Source: Kluyvera intermedia
Lineage (GTDB): Bacteria; Pseudomonadota; Gammaproteobacteria; Enterobacterales; Enterobacteriaceae
Assembly: GCF_034424175.1 (NCBI RefSeq)
Contig: NZ_CP139986.1
Location: forward strand, 868,001-932,000
Reading direction: 5' to 3'
Length of the DNA: 64,000 nt
The translations under genes were made by a program, and so were the position numbers. Positions within the stretch are counted from its first letter, which is position 1; every line of letters starts with the position of its first letter. The notes beneath the pieces are model-generated. The model searched no databases. It was not told the origin of the DNA and saw only the letters and a program-made list of their open reading frames with translations. Shown here piece after piece: positions 36,683-44,159 of this stretch.

Positions 36683-37414
36683 TTGCGAGCAGGACGCCAA
36701 ATCACTTCCCCATTACGTCTGTTAATGTGCCTGATAATCGGGCTCGTGCTATCTGGCTGCGCTGGAAACTCTTCCAATTCAGAAGGCAGCTACACCGTGA
36801 AGCGTGGCGATACGCTATCGCGAATTTCGCGAATGACAGGCACCAGCGTTCGGGATTTGGCGCGCATGAACGGCATCTCACCGCCCTATACCATTGAGGT
36901 TGGGCAGAAGCTGAAGGTGAGCGGCTCATCGAAATCCTCAGGCAGTAAAAAATCAACCGCCACTAAAACAGCGAAAGTGACGCCATCTTCAGCCGTACCG
37001 AAATCCTCCTGGCCACCGGTAGGTCAGCGCTGCTGGCGATGGCCGGCAAGCGGTAAGGTCATCATGGCCTACTCCACATCTGAAGGCGGTAACAAAGGGA
37101 TTGATATCGCGGGCAGCCGAGGACAACCGGTGTATGCCTCTGCCGCCGGGAAAGTCGTATACGTCGGTAACCAGTTGCGTGGTTACGGCAATCTGGTGAT
37201 GATTAAGCATAATGAGGATTACATCACCGCATACGCGCATAACGATAAGCTGATGGTCAACAACGGGCAAAGCGTGAAGATTGGCCAGCAGATTGCCACC
37301 ATGGGCAGCTCTGACGCTGATTCAGTGAGATTGCATTTCCAAATTCGTTATCGCGCCACGGCGATTGATCCGCTGCGCTATTTACCGCCGCAGGGCAGTA
37401 AACCTAAATGCTAA
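36683..37414 (+). CDS. actS: LysM/LytM lipoprotein ActS (YgeR), amidase activator
   Basis: A 243-residue outer-membrane lipoprotein: signal peptide with lipobox LSGC near residue 24, a LysM domain (YTVKRGDTLSRISRMTG, binds peptidoglycan), a Ser/Lys-rich linker and a C-terminal LytM (M23-like) domain lacking the full metal site. In E. coli it activates the amidase AmiC under stress. A TTG start at 36683 is proposed because GAGGA stands seven bases before it and the product then aligns with E. coli YgeR; the ATG at 36665 has no such site. The C-terminus (PLRYLPPQGSKPKC) is identical to K-12. It lies beside glyU, as in E. coli. Confidence 0.9.
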   Translation: MRAGRQITSPLRLLMCLIIGLVLSGCAGNSSNSEGSYTVKRGDTLSRISRMTGTSVRDLARMNGISPPYTIEVGQKLKVSGSSKSSGSKKSTATKTAKVTPSSAVPKSSWPPVGQRCWRWPASGKVIMAYSTSEGGNKGIDIAGSRGQPVYASAAGKVVYVGNQLRGYGNLVMIKHNEDYITAYAHNDKLMVNNGQSVKIGQQIATMGSSDADSVRLHFQIRYRATAIDPLRYLPPQGSKPKC

Positions 37415-37449
37415 GCGGTTAATTTATCTTCACTTAGCATGATGAAGGC

Positions 37450-37477
37450 TTGCCAGATGAGGAGTAAAGTTTATAAT
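37450..37477 (+). promoter_or_regulatory. glyU promoter
   Basis: TTGCCA, 16 bases, TATAAT, followed by a GC-rich discriminator (GCTCCTCGC), the pattern of stringently controlled tRNA promoters; 18 bp before the tRNA. Confidence 0.75.
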
Positions 37478-37494
37478 GCTCCTCGCACACCTTT

Positions 37495-37568
37495 GCGGGC
37501 GTAGTTCAATGGTAGAACGAGAGCTTCCCAAGCTCTATACGAGGGTTCGATTCCCTTCGCCCGCTCCA
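37495..37568 (+). tRNA. glyU: tRNA-Gly (anticodon CCC)
   Basis: A 74-nt cloverleaf: acceptor stem GCGGGCG/CGCCCGC, D-arm with AGTTCAATGGTAGAAC, anticodon stem around CTTCCCAAG (anticodon CCC, reading GGG), T-arm GGGTTCGATTCCC, and encoded CCA. It follows actS, matching glyU next to ygeR in E. coli. Its 3' end serves as the attachment site for two integrated elements. Confidence 0.97.
37546..37568 (+). repeat. Attachment site at the 3' end of glyU (left end of the first element)
   Basis: The last 23 bases of glyU, from TTCGATTCCC to CGCTCCA, are repeated exactly at 51596-51618. This is the usual signature of tRNA-directed integration, where the element carries a copy that restores the tRNA end. 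Confidence 0.92.
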
Positions 37569-38133
37569 GAATCTCCCCTTGTGGAGCAAGCATTCTAAAA
37601 TGCTGCTCTGCCAGCATGTTACGCAGTAGTGCTTACTAACATGCTGAGGCGTTCTACCATAGTTCACTACTTTGACACTTGTCACGAATGGTTACTCGGT
37701 GAGATGAGAGTGTAGCCAATCGTCGGCGGTGGTTTCAAGTTCTTACCGCGATAGCCCAACAATGAACGCAAAGCCTACACCAGGCAGCGACGGATCGCAC
37801 TTCTCATAACCTTACAGTGAAGCGCATTTTTTGCCGATGCTCCCACATGCCACACGTCGAGATGACGTTGCAGGGAATAAACAGGTTTTATGGTGGTGAT
37901 GCTCCGGTAGCTACAGATCCGGCTCTGCCAGCGGTTCGGCCTCGCTCCTTCGGGTACATGGTCATCCTGATAAACTTCACTGTCTGACATAACCCTGATG
38001 AAGTCGCCTAACGGCTCCGCACGTTGTCTTACCACCAACGGGCATTATGGTTTCTATTCTCTAAAATCTGTGAGTTGCGCATTTTCTGCACCCTGGTTAA
38101 CCTAAGATTAATCTGAATAAATCAAGGGTGAGT
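37569..38133. other. Gene-poor left end of the first element, with hairpins
   Basis: Just inside the attachment site stand two perfect hairpins: 37589-37604 (AGCATT/AATGCT) and 37613-37645 (AGCATGTTA/TAACATGCT). They may be arm-type sites for integrase or excisionase, or a terminator for glyU. The rest has only weak, uncharacteristic frames on either strand; I support no gene there. Confidence 0.5.
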
Positions 38134-38280
38134 ATGGCTATCGGGAAGAGACAGAATCAAGAGGAATCACCCAAAGACGAGTTAGATCGCTTGCTGGATG
38201 AGCTTGAACTCACACAGGCGCAACGGGAGTTTATCGAATCTATGCGGCAAGAGGACGGGGATAAAACCAACGGGGAGTAA
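38134..38280 (+). CDS. Small acidic protein, unknown (48 aa)
   Basis: ATG with AAGGGTGAGT before it opens a 48-codon frame: very hydrophilic and acidic, with a helix rich in Glu, Leu and Gln (DELDRLLDELELTQAQREF), likely a short coiled coil. A hairpin terminator (GGGGC, GCCCC; about 38295-38313) follows and would also serve the convergent gene at 38325. No family recognised. Confidence 0.6.
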   Translation: MAIGKRQNQEESPKDELDRLLDELELTQAQREFIESMRQEDGDKTNGE

Positions 38281-38324
38281 TACCCTAAAGAAAAAGGGGC
38301 ATTGCGCCCCCGGCAAGAAATTGG

Positions 38325-38624
38325 TTAGGCTTCTTGAGCACATTCGCTTTGATACTGTCGCCAGTACATTTGCGCAAAGTCCATAAACTTCGAGAAATCA
38401 GCCTTACTTAGTTCTTTGTTGGCTCGGATAATGTTGCATACAGCAATGTGCTCTTTCGCTGCTTCGTCCTTGTCGGCAATGTCTTTAAAACGTAGCGCTA
38501 TTGCACTTTTCACCTCAAGGATCGCATCTAACCGTTTCTCAGATAGCCGTGGGTGTTTTTCCTGCAACTCTTCTTGATAGAGTTCAATGTCTTGCTTGAT
38601 TGAATAAGAATTGTATGTCGCCAT
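38325..38624 (-). CDS. Hypothetical protein (99 aa)
   Basis: A charged, helical 99-residue protein with a good ribosome site (GGAGATAAA) before ATG 38624. No membrane segment, metal motif or HTH stands out. It heads leftwards and ends at a shared hairpin terminator. Belongs to the early left arm of the element together with the genes at 38647 and 38989. Confidence 0.7.
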   Translation of the reverse strand: MATYNSYSIKQDIELYQEELQEKHPRLSEKRLDAILEVKSAIALRFKDIADKDEAAKEHIAVCNIIRANKELSKADFSKFMDFAQMYWRQYQSECAQEA

Positions 38625-38646
38625 TTTATCTCCTCGTTCGTTATGG

Positions 38647-38913
38647 TTATTTCAAAGCCCGTAGCCACATCATAAGCAAATGAAGCTGGCTTCCTGTCAT
38701 GGCAGGGATTCGGACGGTTTTACCGTTGCTTACGTTGCACAGCGCGAGCGCTAACGCCATAATGTGCTGATTCGGCATCTCTAACTCTCCGTTGGGATTG
38801 TTGAATACGGCGGGGGCTGGCTTCTTGGTGGTTGGCGGCCCCTGCCACTTGCTGATCAACTGCTCTTCTAAGGTTTGTTGGTAACAGGTGACGCTGTATC
38901 GTCGTCCCTGCAA
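38647..38913 (-). CDS. Hypothetical protein (up to 88 aa), start uncertain
   Basis: The frame opens with a TTG at 38913 soon after a stop, and its first ATG is well inside, near MPNQHIMALALAL. The C-terminal half (ALALALCNVSNGKTVRIPAMTG... LHLLMMWLRALK) looks like a real small protein with a hydrophobic helix. A second open frame (38720-39034) overlaps it on the same strand, so the true gene structure is not settled. No family recognised. Confidence 0.4.
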   Translation of the reverse strand: MQGRRYSVTCYQQTLEEQLISKWQGPPTTKKPAPAVFNNPNGELEMPNQHIMALALALCNVSNGKTVRIPAMTGSQLHLLMMWLRALK

Positions 38914-38988
38914 ACTTTACTACCTGCGTATAAACGCACACCGTAGCACCACACCAGATAAAGCTGGTGATTAGCTCTTCTTCCTTTT

Positions 38989-39192
38989 TCACTCTTCCGA
39001 ATCCTCTGTATTGAAGGTTTTCGTATAGGGACATTTCCCCTTAGTTACGTAGGTGAACAGGTAATTGCTGTTCTGATACGTGCATAGCGTTTTTCCGTTC
39101 TCCGTCTGTTCCTCCTCTGGGTTGGTCATCGTAATTTGTCCTGCATGAGACGCCAGCGGCAGCAGTACCAGCACGTAAAGTAAGCGCTTCAT
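38989..39192 (-). CDS. Small secreted protein (67 aa)
   Basis: Signal peptide MKRLLYVLVLLPLASHA, then about 50 hydrophilic residues with two Cys (LCTYQNSNYLF... KGKCPYTKTF) that could form a disulfide in the periplasm. GGTGATCAAC precedes the ATG. It lies directly downstream of the FimB-like recombinase gene at 39198, in the same direction. I do not know its function; similar small proteins occur on plasmids and islands. Confidence 0.65.
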   Translation of the reverse strand: MKRLLYVLVLLPLASHAGQITMTNPEEEQTENGKTLCTYQNSNYLFTYVTKGKCPYTKTFNTEDSEE

Positions 39193-39197
39193 GTTGA

Positions 39198-39776
39198 TCA
39201 CCATTCTAAAGAAAACTCGTCTGTTAAATCGTCCTGCACATCCTGACCATACCCGATGTAATACATCGTTGACCGTGGATCTGTCTGTCCCAGGAAATGG
39301 GCGATCTGTTCAATCGGCACCCCATTCTCGAATAAAATTCGGCCCCGACTTTTTCGGGGTGTATGGCATCCCACATTAGAGAATCCCGCTCTACGGCCCA
39401 TCTTGCCGAACTCGGCAAACACCGTGTTACGTGTAACGGGGTTTCCTCTACTGCGTAATGTGGCAGCACTGAAAATGTAATCTGTAGCTACAGGCATCTT
39501 AGCTTGTTCTGCCTTGCGTTGTGCCACCACTGACAACATGGACGCTGTAACTTTTGGCCTTACCACGTTCCCCGTTTTCTCCTGCTTCACCTTGAGGTGA
39601 GATTGCCCCTCTACGTCTTCATACTTGAGCTTGAGCACGTCAGAGATACGCAAGCCCGATTCATACATAAACACCCACAAGCAATAGAACAGGTTGGTGG
39701 TGTTGTTGCGCTGTAGCTCTGCTGCCACCGCCTTAACATGGTCTGCACTCTTTAGCGCCTGGCTAATACCTTTCAT
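39198..39776 (-). CDS. Short tyrosine recombinase (FimB/FimE-size)
   Basis: A 192-residue catalytic domain only, without the arm-binding and core-binding domains of phage integrases. All catalytic residues can be seen: Arg in ESGLRISDVL, Lys in VKQEKTGN, His and Arg in CHTPRKSRG, His in AHFLGQTDP and Tyr in MYYIGYG. Recombinases of this size usually invert promoters (FimB, FimE) or help integration. It is the second recombinase of the element, far from the attachment site, so inversion or another internal event is possible. Confidence 0.82.
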   Translation of the reverse strand: MKGISQALKSADHVKAVAAELQRNNTTNLFYCLWVFMYESGLRISDVLKLKYEDVEGQSHLKVKQEKTGNVVRPKVTASMLSVVAQRKAEQAKMPVATDYIFSAATLRSRGNPVTRNTVFAEFGKMGRRAGFSNVGCHTPRKSRGRILFENGVPIEQIAHFLGQTDPRSTMYYIGYGQDVQDDLTDEFSLEW

Positions 39777-41223
39777 CTTTACCCCTCCTCATGTTCGTTT
39801 CGTTGAAATCATCATTGATCAGAAATTGATCATTTTCAATAAGTTGTACGATACGTAAATTTAAGAAGAGCACAAAATGATCAAAATGTGTGCGCGGTTG
39901 CCTGAGCTGCTGAACGGCTTACAAAGGCCACCCCGATCTGAAATCGCCAGAATCGGAAAATATCAGTAAGTAATTGAAAAATAAATGAAAATACACTCAC
40001 CCTCATGATTCATGAAACGGTGGTTCTGTCAAGAGATTTATTTTCGATGGCGGGGTGTTACCCCTGTTTGCACGGTGAAGTGATGGAAAAGTGTGCTGAT
40101 TCATTTAAATCAATGAGTTACAGAATACACTTTACCAAAGTGTATCGAAGTAGGGCGTTATTGCTTTGTAGATGATAGTGGTTCTCATCCACAACGATGT
40201 GATCTGAGTTGTTGAGAATTATTATCAAAAAAGGCGATTTTGGCATGGAAAATCGTGTTGTTACATTATAACAAAAAAGTCGTTAAGCAGGATGTGCTTA
40301 CATCAAAGTGATGATCGTTGTGACAATCAGTGACAAGCCGCACGGCGCAAGGCTTTACGCAAAGAGAGTGATAGTTACTATGGCAACTTTAACCCCGTAA
40401 CAATGGCATTCTTTACCTGCCAATTACCAGCGGTTTAGATGCCTGTTAGATGAGAATTACATTGGAGTTGTTGTATGGGATAGTTTGGAGAGAACAGGGC
40501 AAAGGGCTAACCCTAATTGGTGTCAATTTGTCACCGACTGACAGAATGGCATCCATGAATAAGTGACAAAATGGCACTGATTCAAAGGTAACAGGTGACA
40601 AAATGGCACTGATTAGGCTGTGATTGGTGACAAGTTGGCACTCTATACAAAGAGATTTTCAAAGCGACTTGTAAAAGAGAGCTTTGAAAAGATCTTATGA
40701 AAGATTCGCTTTGCTGGCGTGTATCGCCTGGCAAGGTTCACTGGTTCGCCTTTGGTGGCTACCCGTTCAGCCGCTCACGACGCAGCGTAGCGTATCTATC
40801 TGTAATTGTGCCAGGGCTTCGCCCTCGTGAAACGAGGCACAGAAGCAGTGCGCCGTGTGCGCAATCTCTTTCGGCATAACTTCTGCCTGTCTTCCATGCT
40901 CCGCATTTCATCCATGCAAAGTTAGCCCACGGCTAAGGCTTCACTGGTCACTGATAGCTCCAGTTCATCCAGCCTCAATCCAATACCATCACCTACTATC
41001 ATGATAACTACCGTTATCCCTCTGTAGTTGTGCTATTGGTTTCGGTAAGTGCCAGAGGGCGCACAGGAAGCCCTCAGAGCGCTTTAAAGAGGGTAGGGAA
41101 TACCGATGTAGTGTATGTATGTGCAAACCTCGCATAGCTCGATACATCCCGTTTTATGGTGATTGGTAGAGCTTGATCGTTTTTGGTGAGTATGCTATGA
41201 TCTTAAATGGATAAAAATAATTA
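39777..41223. other. Gene-poor region of the first element
   Basis: About 1.4 kb without a frame I would call a gene. It is AT-rich at the left (39777-40300), holds a set of direct repeats at 40519-40642, then a more GC-rich part (40680-41130). Candidate for the element's replication origin, a control region, or decayed genes. One 60-codon frame at 40697 has an Arg/Ser/Pro-rich composition unlike a protein and was not accepted. Confidence 0.5.
40519..40642 (+). repeat. Direct repeats, possible iterons or transposon-end sites
   Basis: TGACAAAATGGCACTGATT occurs perfectly at 40564-40582 and 40596-40614. Diverged copies begin at 40539 (TGACAGAATGGCA) and 40628 (TGACAAGTTGGCACT). The last three are spaced exactly 32 bp apart, three helical turns. 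An inverted relative (TTGTCA) stands at 40529. Such phased repeats occur as replication-initiator iterons, and also as multiple transposase sites at IS21/Tn7-type ends. Confidence 0.7.
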
Positions 41224-41252
41224 TTGACTTTTATCTTATTTCGTGTTAAATT
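41224..41252 (+). promoter_or_regulatory. Promoter and structured leader before the small-gene operon
   Basis: TTGACT, 17 bases, TAAATT. The leader that follows (about 41259-41389) has two small hairpins: GAGG/CCTC at 41294-41308 and AGCC/GGCT at 41338-41349. The second is followed by TGTTTTTATTTT, so it resembles an attenuator. The operon at 41390-44107 lies downstream. Confidence 0.55.
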
Positions 41253-41389
41253 AGTATCAGGAGCTAAGAAAAAGATTCTTACCTTCTATCTTTGAGGTAT
41301 TCAGCCTCCCAAAAATTCCAAATCGCAATGCACTTTGAGCCGTCAGGCTGCAAGGTGTTTTTATTTTATCTCACGTAAGGAGAACCAGT

Positions 41390-41575
41390 ATTAAATACTT
41401 TGACATAGATACTACGGTATCACAGCTTGTTAACGGTGAAGTCACCCGCTTCCAAATTAAAGCTATACGCAACACCAATCGTAAGCACGGCTATAAAGAG
41501 CGGGAAGAGTTCTTTAACGAAGTGCTACGACGCTTCGATCTAATTAGAGCAGCACAGAAAGAAACTGACAAATAA
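41390..41575 (+). CDS. Small protein with a putative ATT start codon (61 aa)
   Basis: A strong ribosome site AAGGAG (41377-41382) is followed after seven bases by ATT AAA TAC TTT, opening a 62-codon frame with no ATG, GTG or TTG available near the start. The predicted product (IKYFDIDTTVSQLVNGEVT... then an Arg/Lys/Glu-rich helix) looks like a real protein. AUU initiation is known for infC and pcnB in E. coli and makes expression sensitive to IF3. The next gene follows after 19 bp with a similar ribosome site. No family recognised. Confidence 0.5.
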   Translation: MKYFDIDTTVSQLVNGEVTRFQIKAIRNTNRKHGYKEREEFFNEVLRRFDLIRAAQKETDK

Positions 41576-41594
41576 ACCAGAAGGAGAAAACTGA

Positions 41595-41771
41595 ATGAGC
41601 GAAACCCAAAAGAAGAAACCAGCCGGAACATTCGTAAAACTGCCTGATGAAGTGTTTACCACTTTATTTAAAGAGGCACGGGCGCGAGGCGTAACAGTGC
41701 AGGAGATGTTAATTGACGCTGCAACCATACTTTCATTATCAATCAAGAGCGGAGAACGTTCTACTAAATAA
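41595..41771 (+). CDS. Small ribbon-helix-helix-like protein (58 aa)
   Basis: AAGGAGAAAACTGA precedes the ATG. The 58 residues have a basic start (KKKPAGTFVKLPDEV) followed by two short helices (FTTLFKEARARG, VQEMLIDAATILSLS), the strand-helix-helix arrangement of Arc/CopG repressors. Such proteins often regulate copy number or the element's own operon. The assignment rests on pattern only. Confidence 0.65.
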   Translation: MSETQKKKPAGTFVKLPDEVFTTLFKEARARGVTVQEMLIDAATILSLSIKSGERSTK

Positions 41772-41785
41772 GGATACACCCTAAC

Positions 41786-42535
41786 ATGACCGACATTATA
41801 AACGGAGACATTTACAAGTATTTTGGTACAGAAGAAGCATTATCCGAAGCAAGTCACATAACCAACGTTAATACAGGTGAGCGTGTCGAGCTATCTAACA
41901 ATACCAAAGCATTATACGCTCGTATGCGCAAGCGTTTTCATTTTTTTACCACTTCGAACATTGGCGGAAATAAAGGGATCTACCATGACAACGTAGAAGA
42001 ATTAGCCGCAAGTGTTGGAATCTCGAAACGTACAGCATTGCGTTGCCTAGAAGACTTGAAACAAGTGGGTTTGGTGATTGCTAATCTTTCAGGACGTTCC
42101 AATCAATGGATAGTGACGGACTTAACACCTGATGCCTTTAGGCTTGAACGTAGGACGGGAACAACAGCCGATCCAGTGTGGATTGATTGCCTAAAAAACC
42201 CTGTGTTTGGTAACGTCAAAGAAGATGTAGCGCAAGGAGTGCAGGAAGAAAAACAGCAGCCAGTGCCAGAAGAGGCCAAAGCAGATCCGAAGCCGGAGAA
42301 GCCAAAGCAAATACCTACGAAGAAACTCGCCTCCATTCCAGCTAAAGAAATTAAGATAGAAGCCGTCAACCCTGTTTCTATCGGGTTGTATCGGGATGAA
42401 TGGGAAAACCCAGAAAAGAATTTACCTGTTTCACAACATCCGAAAATCAGATGGCTACTTATTAACGGATACCTGGACACAGAGAAGAATCCAAAACTTA
42501 AAACAATCTATGAGGAAATAAAACATCTATGTTAA
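41786..42535 (+). CDS. Winged-helix protein, possible replication protein (249 aa)
   Basis: Residues about 40-105 form a winged helix-turn-helix (NVEELAASVGISKRTALRCLEDLKQVGLV). A Pro/Glu/Lys-rich linker follows (residues 145-190) and then a C-terminal domain of about 60 residues with several Trp. The layout of DNA-binding domain, flexible linker and small C-terminal domain recalls phage/plasmid replication initiators or their loaders. It overlaps the next gene by seven bases. Two further winged-helix genes follow. Confidence 0.65.
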   Translation: MTDIINGDIYKYFGTEEALSEASHITNVNTGERVELSNNTKALYARMRKRFHFFTTSNIGGNKGIYHDNVEELAASVGISKRTALRCLEDLKQVGLVIANLSGRSNQWIVTDLTPDAFRLERRTGTTADPVWIDCLKNPVFGNVKEDVAQGVQEEKQQPVPEEAKADPKPEKPKQIPTKKLASIPAKEIKIEAVNPVSIGLYRDEWENPEKNLPVSQHPKIRWLLINGYLDTEKNPKLKTIYEEIKHLC

Positions 42536-42975
42536 AAATAGCATCACCAAAGAAATACAGTGAAAGAGATTTGAATGTTATTCACCTTGCCAGTCTTATT
42601 AACCCAGAAGTTGAAAGAGGCGTTGCATTCGAGCAAGCGCAAGAGCTTGTAGACGTATACGCAGAACGCGGAGAATTACAGTATGCTAATGCTCTTGTGG
42701 CTTTATTTAATGCAGCAATGACACCAAAGCAGAACCCAGTTAAAGATTATGCCTTAAATAAAAACTTAGGAGCTTCACAACGGATCGTTATGCTGTACTT
42801 TTCATCTTGCTTTAATTTGGATAACGTCACTAAGAAAGAGATAGAAGAAGCAACAGGACTTTCAAAAAGTACAATTGATCGTGTGTTTCCTGAACTCATA
42901 GAGAAGAATTACATTTTAGCGGAGCGTTTGGGTGCTGGCCCTGGTATTGGATACAAAGTAACAATTTTGAAATAA
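42529..42975 (+). CDS. Winged-helix protein (148 aa)
   Basis: The C-terminal half carries a winged helix (TKKEIEEATGLSKSTIDRVFPELIEKNYI, in 20-residue terms residues about 106-134). The N-terminal half is helical (LINPEVERGVAFEQAQELVD). Begins inside the end of the preceding gene, so the two are translationally coupled. Function unknown; likely DNA-binding. Confidence 0.65.
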   Translation: MLKIASPKKYSERDLNVIHLASLINPEVERGVAFEQAQELVDVYAERGELQYANALVALFNAAMTPKQNPVKDYALNKNLGASQRIVMLYFSSCFNLDNVTKKEIEEATGLSKSTIDRVFPELIEKNYILAERLGAGPGIGYKVTILK

Positions 42976-42983
42976 AGAGGACT

Positions 42984-43265
42984 ATGAACAAATTATACCT
43001 ATTGAATGAATGCACAAACCATCAAATCGAATGTAACACCGTTTGCCAGCGTCTTTATTTTCACCTTGCATCTCTCAAACGTGAAAGCGGAGCAATAAAA
43101 GCCACCGTGAAATACATTGCTGATGGTGTCGGTATAAGTGAAAGCGGGGCGCGGTATTGGATGTTATTAATGCACGATGCAGCCGTTATTACTATGGAGC
43201 GTCACGGCAAGTATTACGACATTACCGTTAATGATGCGGTGAGTTTTATCACTACACCCCACTGA
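42984..43265 (+). CDS. Winged-helix protein (93 aa)
   Basis: AGAGGACT precedes ATG. The product is essentially one winged-helix domain: IKATVKYIADGVGISESGAR then MLLMHDAAVITMERHGKYY as the wing. Third such domain in a row, and its pattern (short helix, ISES/LSKS/ISKR recognition helix, then a hydrophobic strand) suggests the three genes are distant paralogues. Confidence 0.65.
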   Translation: MNKLYLLNECTNHQIECNTVCQRLYFHLASLKRESGAIKATVKYIADGVGISESGARYWMLLMHDAAVITMERHGKYYDITVNDAVSFITTPH

Positions 43266-43298
43266 TAAGCAACACTAACAAACAATCGGGAAACTTTT

Positions 43299-43409
43299 AT
43301 GATCATCGCTATCTATTGGCTATTTGCATTTTACGCAGTATGGAGCATAACGAGGAAATACGGAAGTTTCCCTTTACGAGGAATTAATGGGAAGAAAAGA
43401 ACGCAGTAA
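43299..43409 (+). CDS. Tiny membrane protein (36 aa)
   Basis: ATG at 43299 opens a 36-codon frame with one hydrophobic helix at the start (IIAIYWLFAFYAVWSI) and a basic tail (TRKYGSFPLRGINGKKRTQ), placing the tail in the cytoplasm. It overlaps the start of the next gene by 23 bp, as in compact phage operons. Too short to be certain; the ribosome site is weak. Confidence 0.45.
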   Translation: MIIAIYWLFAFYAVWSITRKYGSFPLRGINGKKRTQ

Positions 43410-43776
43410 CATTGTTAGAATCGAAAAAGCAGTGAGAGCAACAAAACGTAAATACAGCCATAAGCTAAAAGATTATTCAAGAGAATCTATTCCTGGCGAG
43501 ATGGTAACGACAATTATAGAACACCCTCCAACGGTTCCAGCCGGATCAGAGTTTGAATTATTGCAGGATGTTCTATCGTCAACGGACAACGTTTATTACA
43601 AACCGCGACGTAGAAAAGAATACTTTATTGACAGTAGCCAACTTAAATCCTGGCAAATTATCGGGTTTGAGCATTACGCCGATTATGTCGGGTATTCACA
43701 AACTAACGGCCTGAGTGGTCACACTGCCGATTTGGATTTTTTATTTAATGACGATAGGGAAAATTATAATGACTAA
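43387..43776 (+). CDS. Hypothetical protein (129 aa)
   Basis: Good ribosome site (GAGGAATTA) before ATG. The N-terminus is very basic (MGRKERSNIVRIEKAVRATKRK), which suggests nucleic-acid binding. The C-terminal half is neutral to acidic. Overlaps both neighbours by a few bases. No family recognised. Confidence 0.6.
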   Translation: MGRKERSNIVRIEKAVRATKRKYSHKLKDYSRESIPGEMVTTIIEHPPTVPAGSEFELLQDVLSSTDNVYYKPRRRKEYFIDSSQLKSWQIIGFEHYADYVGYSQTNGLSGHTADLDFLFNDDRENYND

Positions 43777-44107
43777 CGACACAATTCAATCTCTACTCCT
43801 TAGTTTCGAAGATAATTATCATCTCCCGCTACTACAGGAAGTGAATAAAACATACATCACAGCAACGCCTGAGAGCCTCCTGAACGCTGTCAGACATACA
43901 GAGCAAGCCATTACAGCCCTTGAGCACCTGCAAACCTCTGTAGCGCGTTTGGTGGAGCGTGACGGCAGCACAATAACCGCTGATCAGGCGTGGCGAGCAG
44001 CAAATGCCCTTGAAGAGCTTGCTTGCTCCCTGCAAGTCATTACGCTTGAGCTGGGAGAGCTTGCCGTTAGCATTGCAGAGAAATACGCCGCAAGTGAAAT
44101 TGAATAG
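43769..44107 (+). CDS. Hypothetical helical protein (112 aa)
   Basis: The ATG at 43769 overlaps the end of the preceding gene. The product is almost wholly helical with heptad-like Leu/Ala spacing and Glu, as in small coiled-coil bundle proteins. Last gene of the operon that starts at 41390. No family recognised. Confidence 0.6.
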   Translation: MTNDTIQSLLLSFEDNYHLPLLQEVNKTYITATPESLLNAVRHTEQAITALEHLQTSVARLVERDGSTITADQAWRAANALEELACSLQVITLELGELAVSIAEKYAASEIE

Positions 44108-44124
44108 TTATTCACAATAAGTGC

Positions 44125-44153
44125 TTGACAATTCGTAACGAAAGTGTTATAGT
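44125..44153 (+). promoter_or_regulatory. Near-consensus sigma-70 promoter
   Basis: TTGACA, exactly 17 bases, TATAGT. Transcription should start near 44160, 620 bp before the next gene. The spacer contains TAACGAAAG, related in inverted form to the CTTTCGTTA repeats at 44726, which suggests a shared operator. Confidence 0.75.
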
Positions 44154-44159
44154 AGTATT

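Noticed and set aside
37775..38038. Open frame on the minus strand at the left end of the first element
   Set aside because: No ribosome site, odd composition, no family; could be a decayed fragment but not supportable.
40519..40642. CRISPR array
   Set aside because: Only four degenerate copies with 13-bp gaps, too short for spacers.
40697..40879. 60-codon frame in the gene-poor region
   Set aside because: Arg/Ser/Pro-rich low-complexity composition and no ribosome site.
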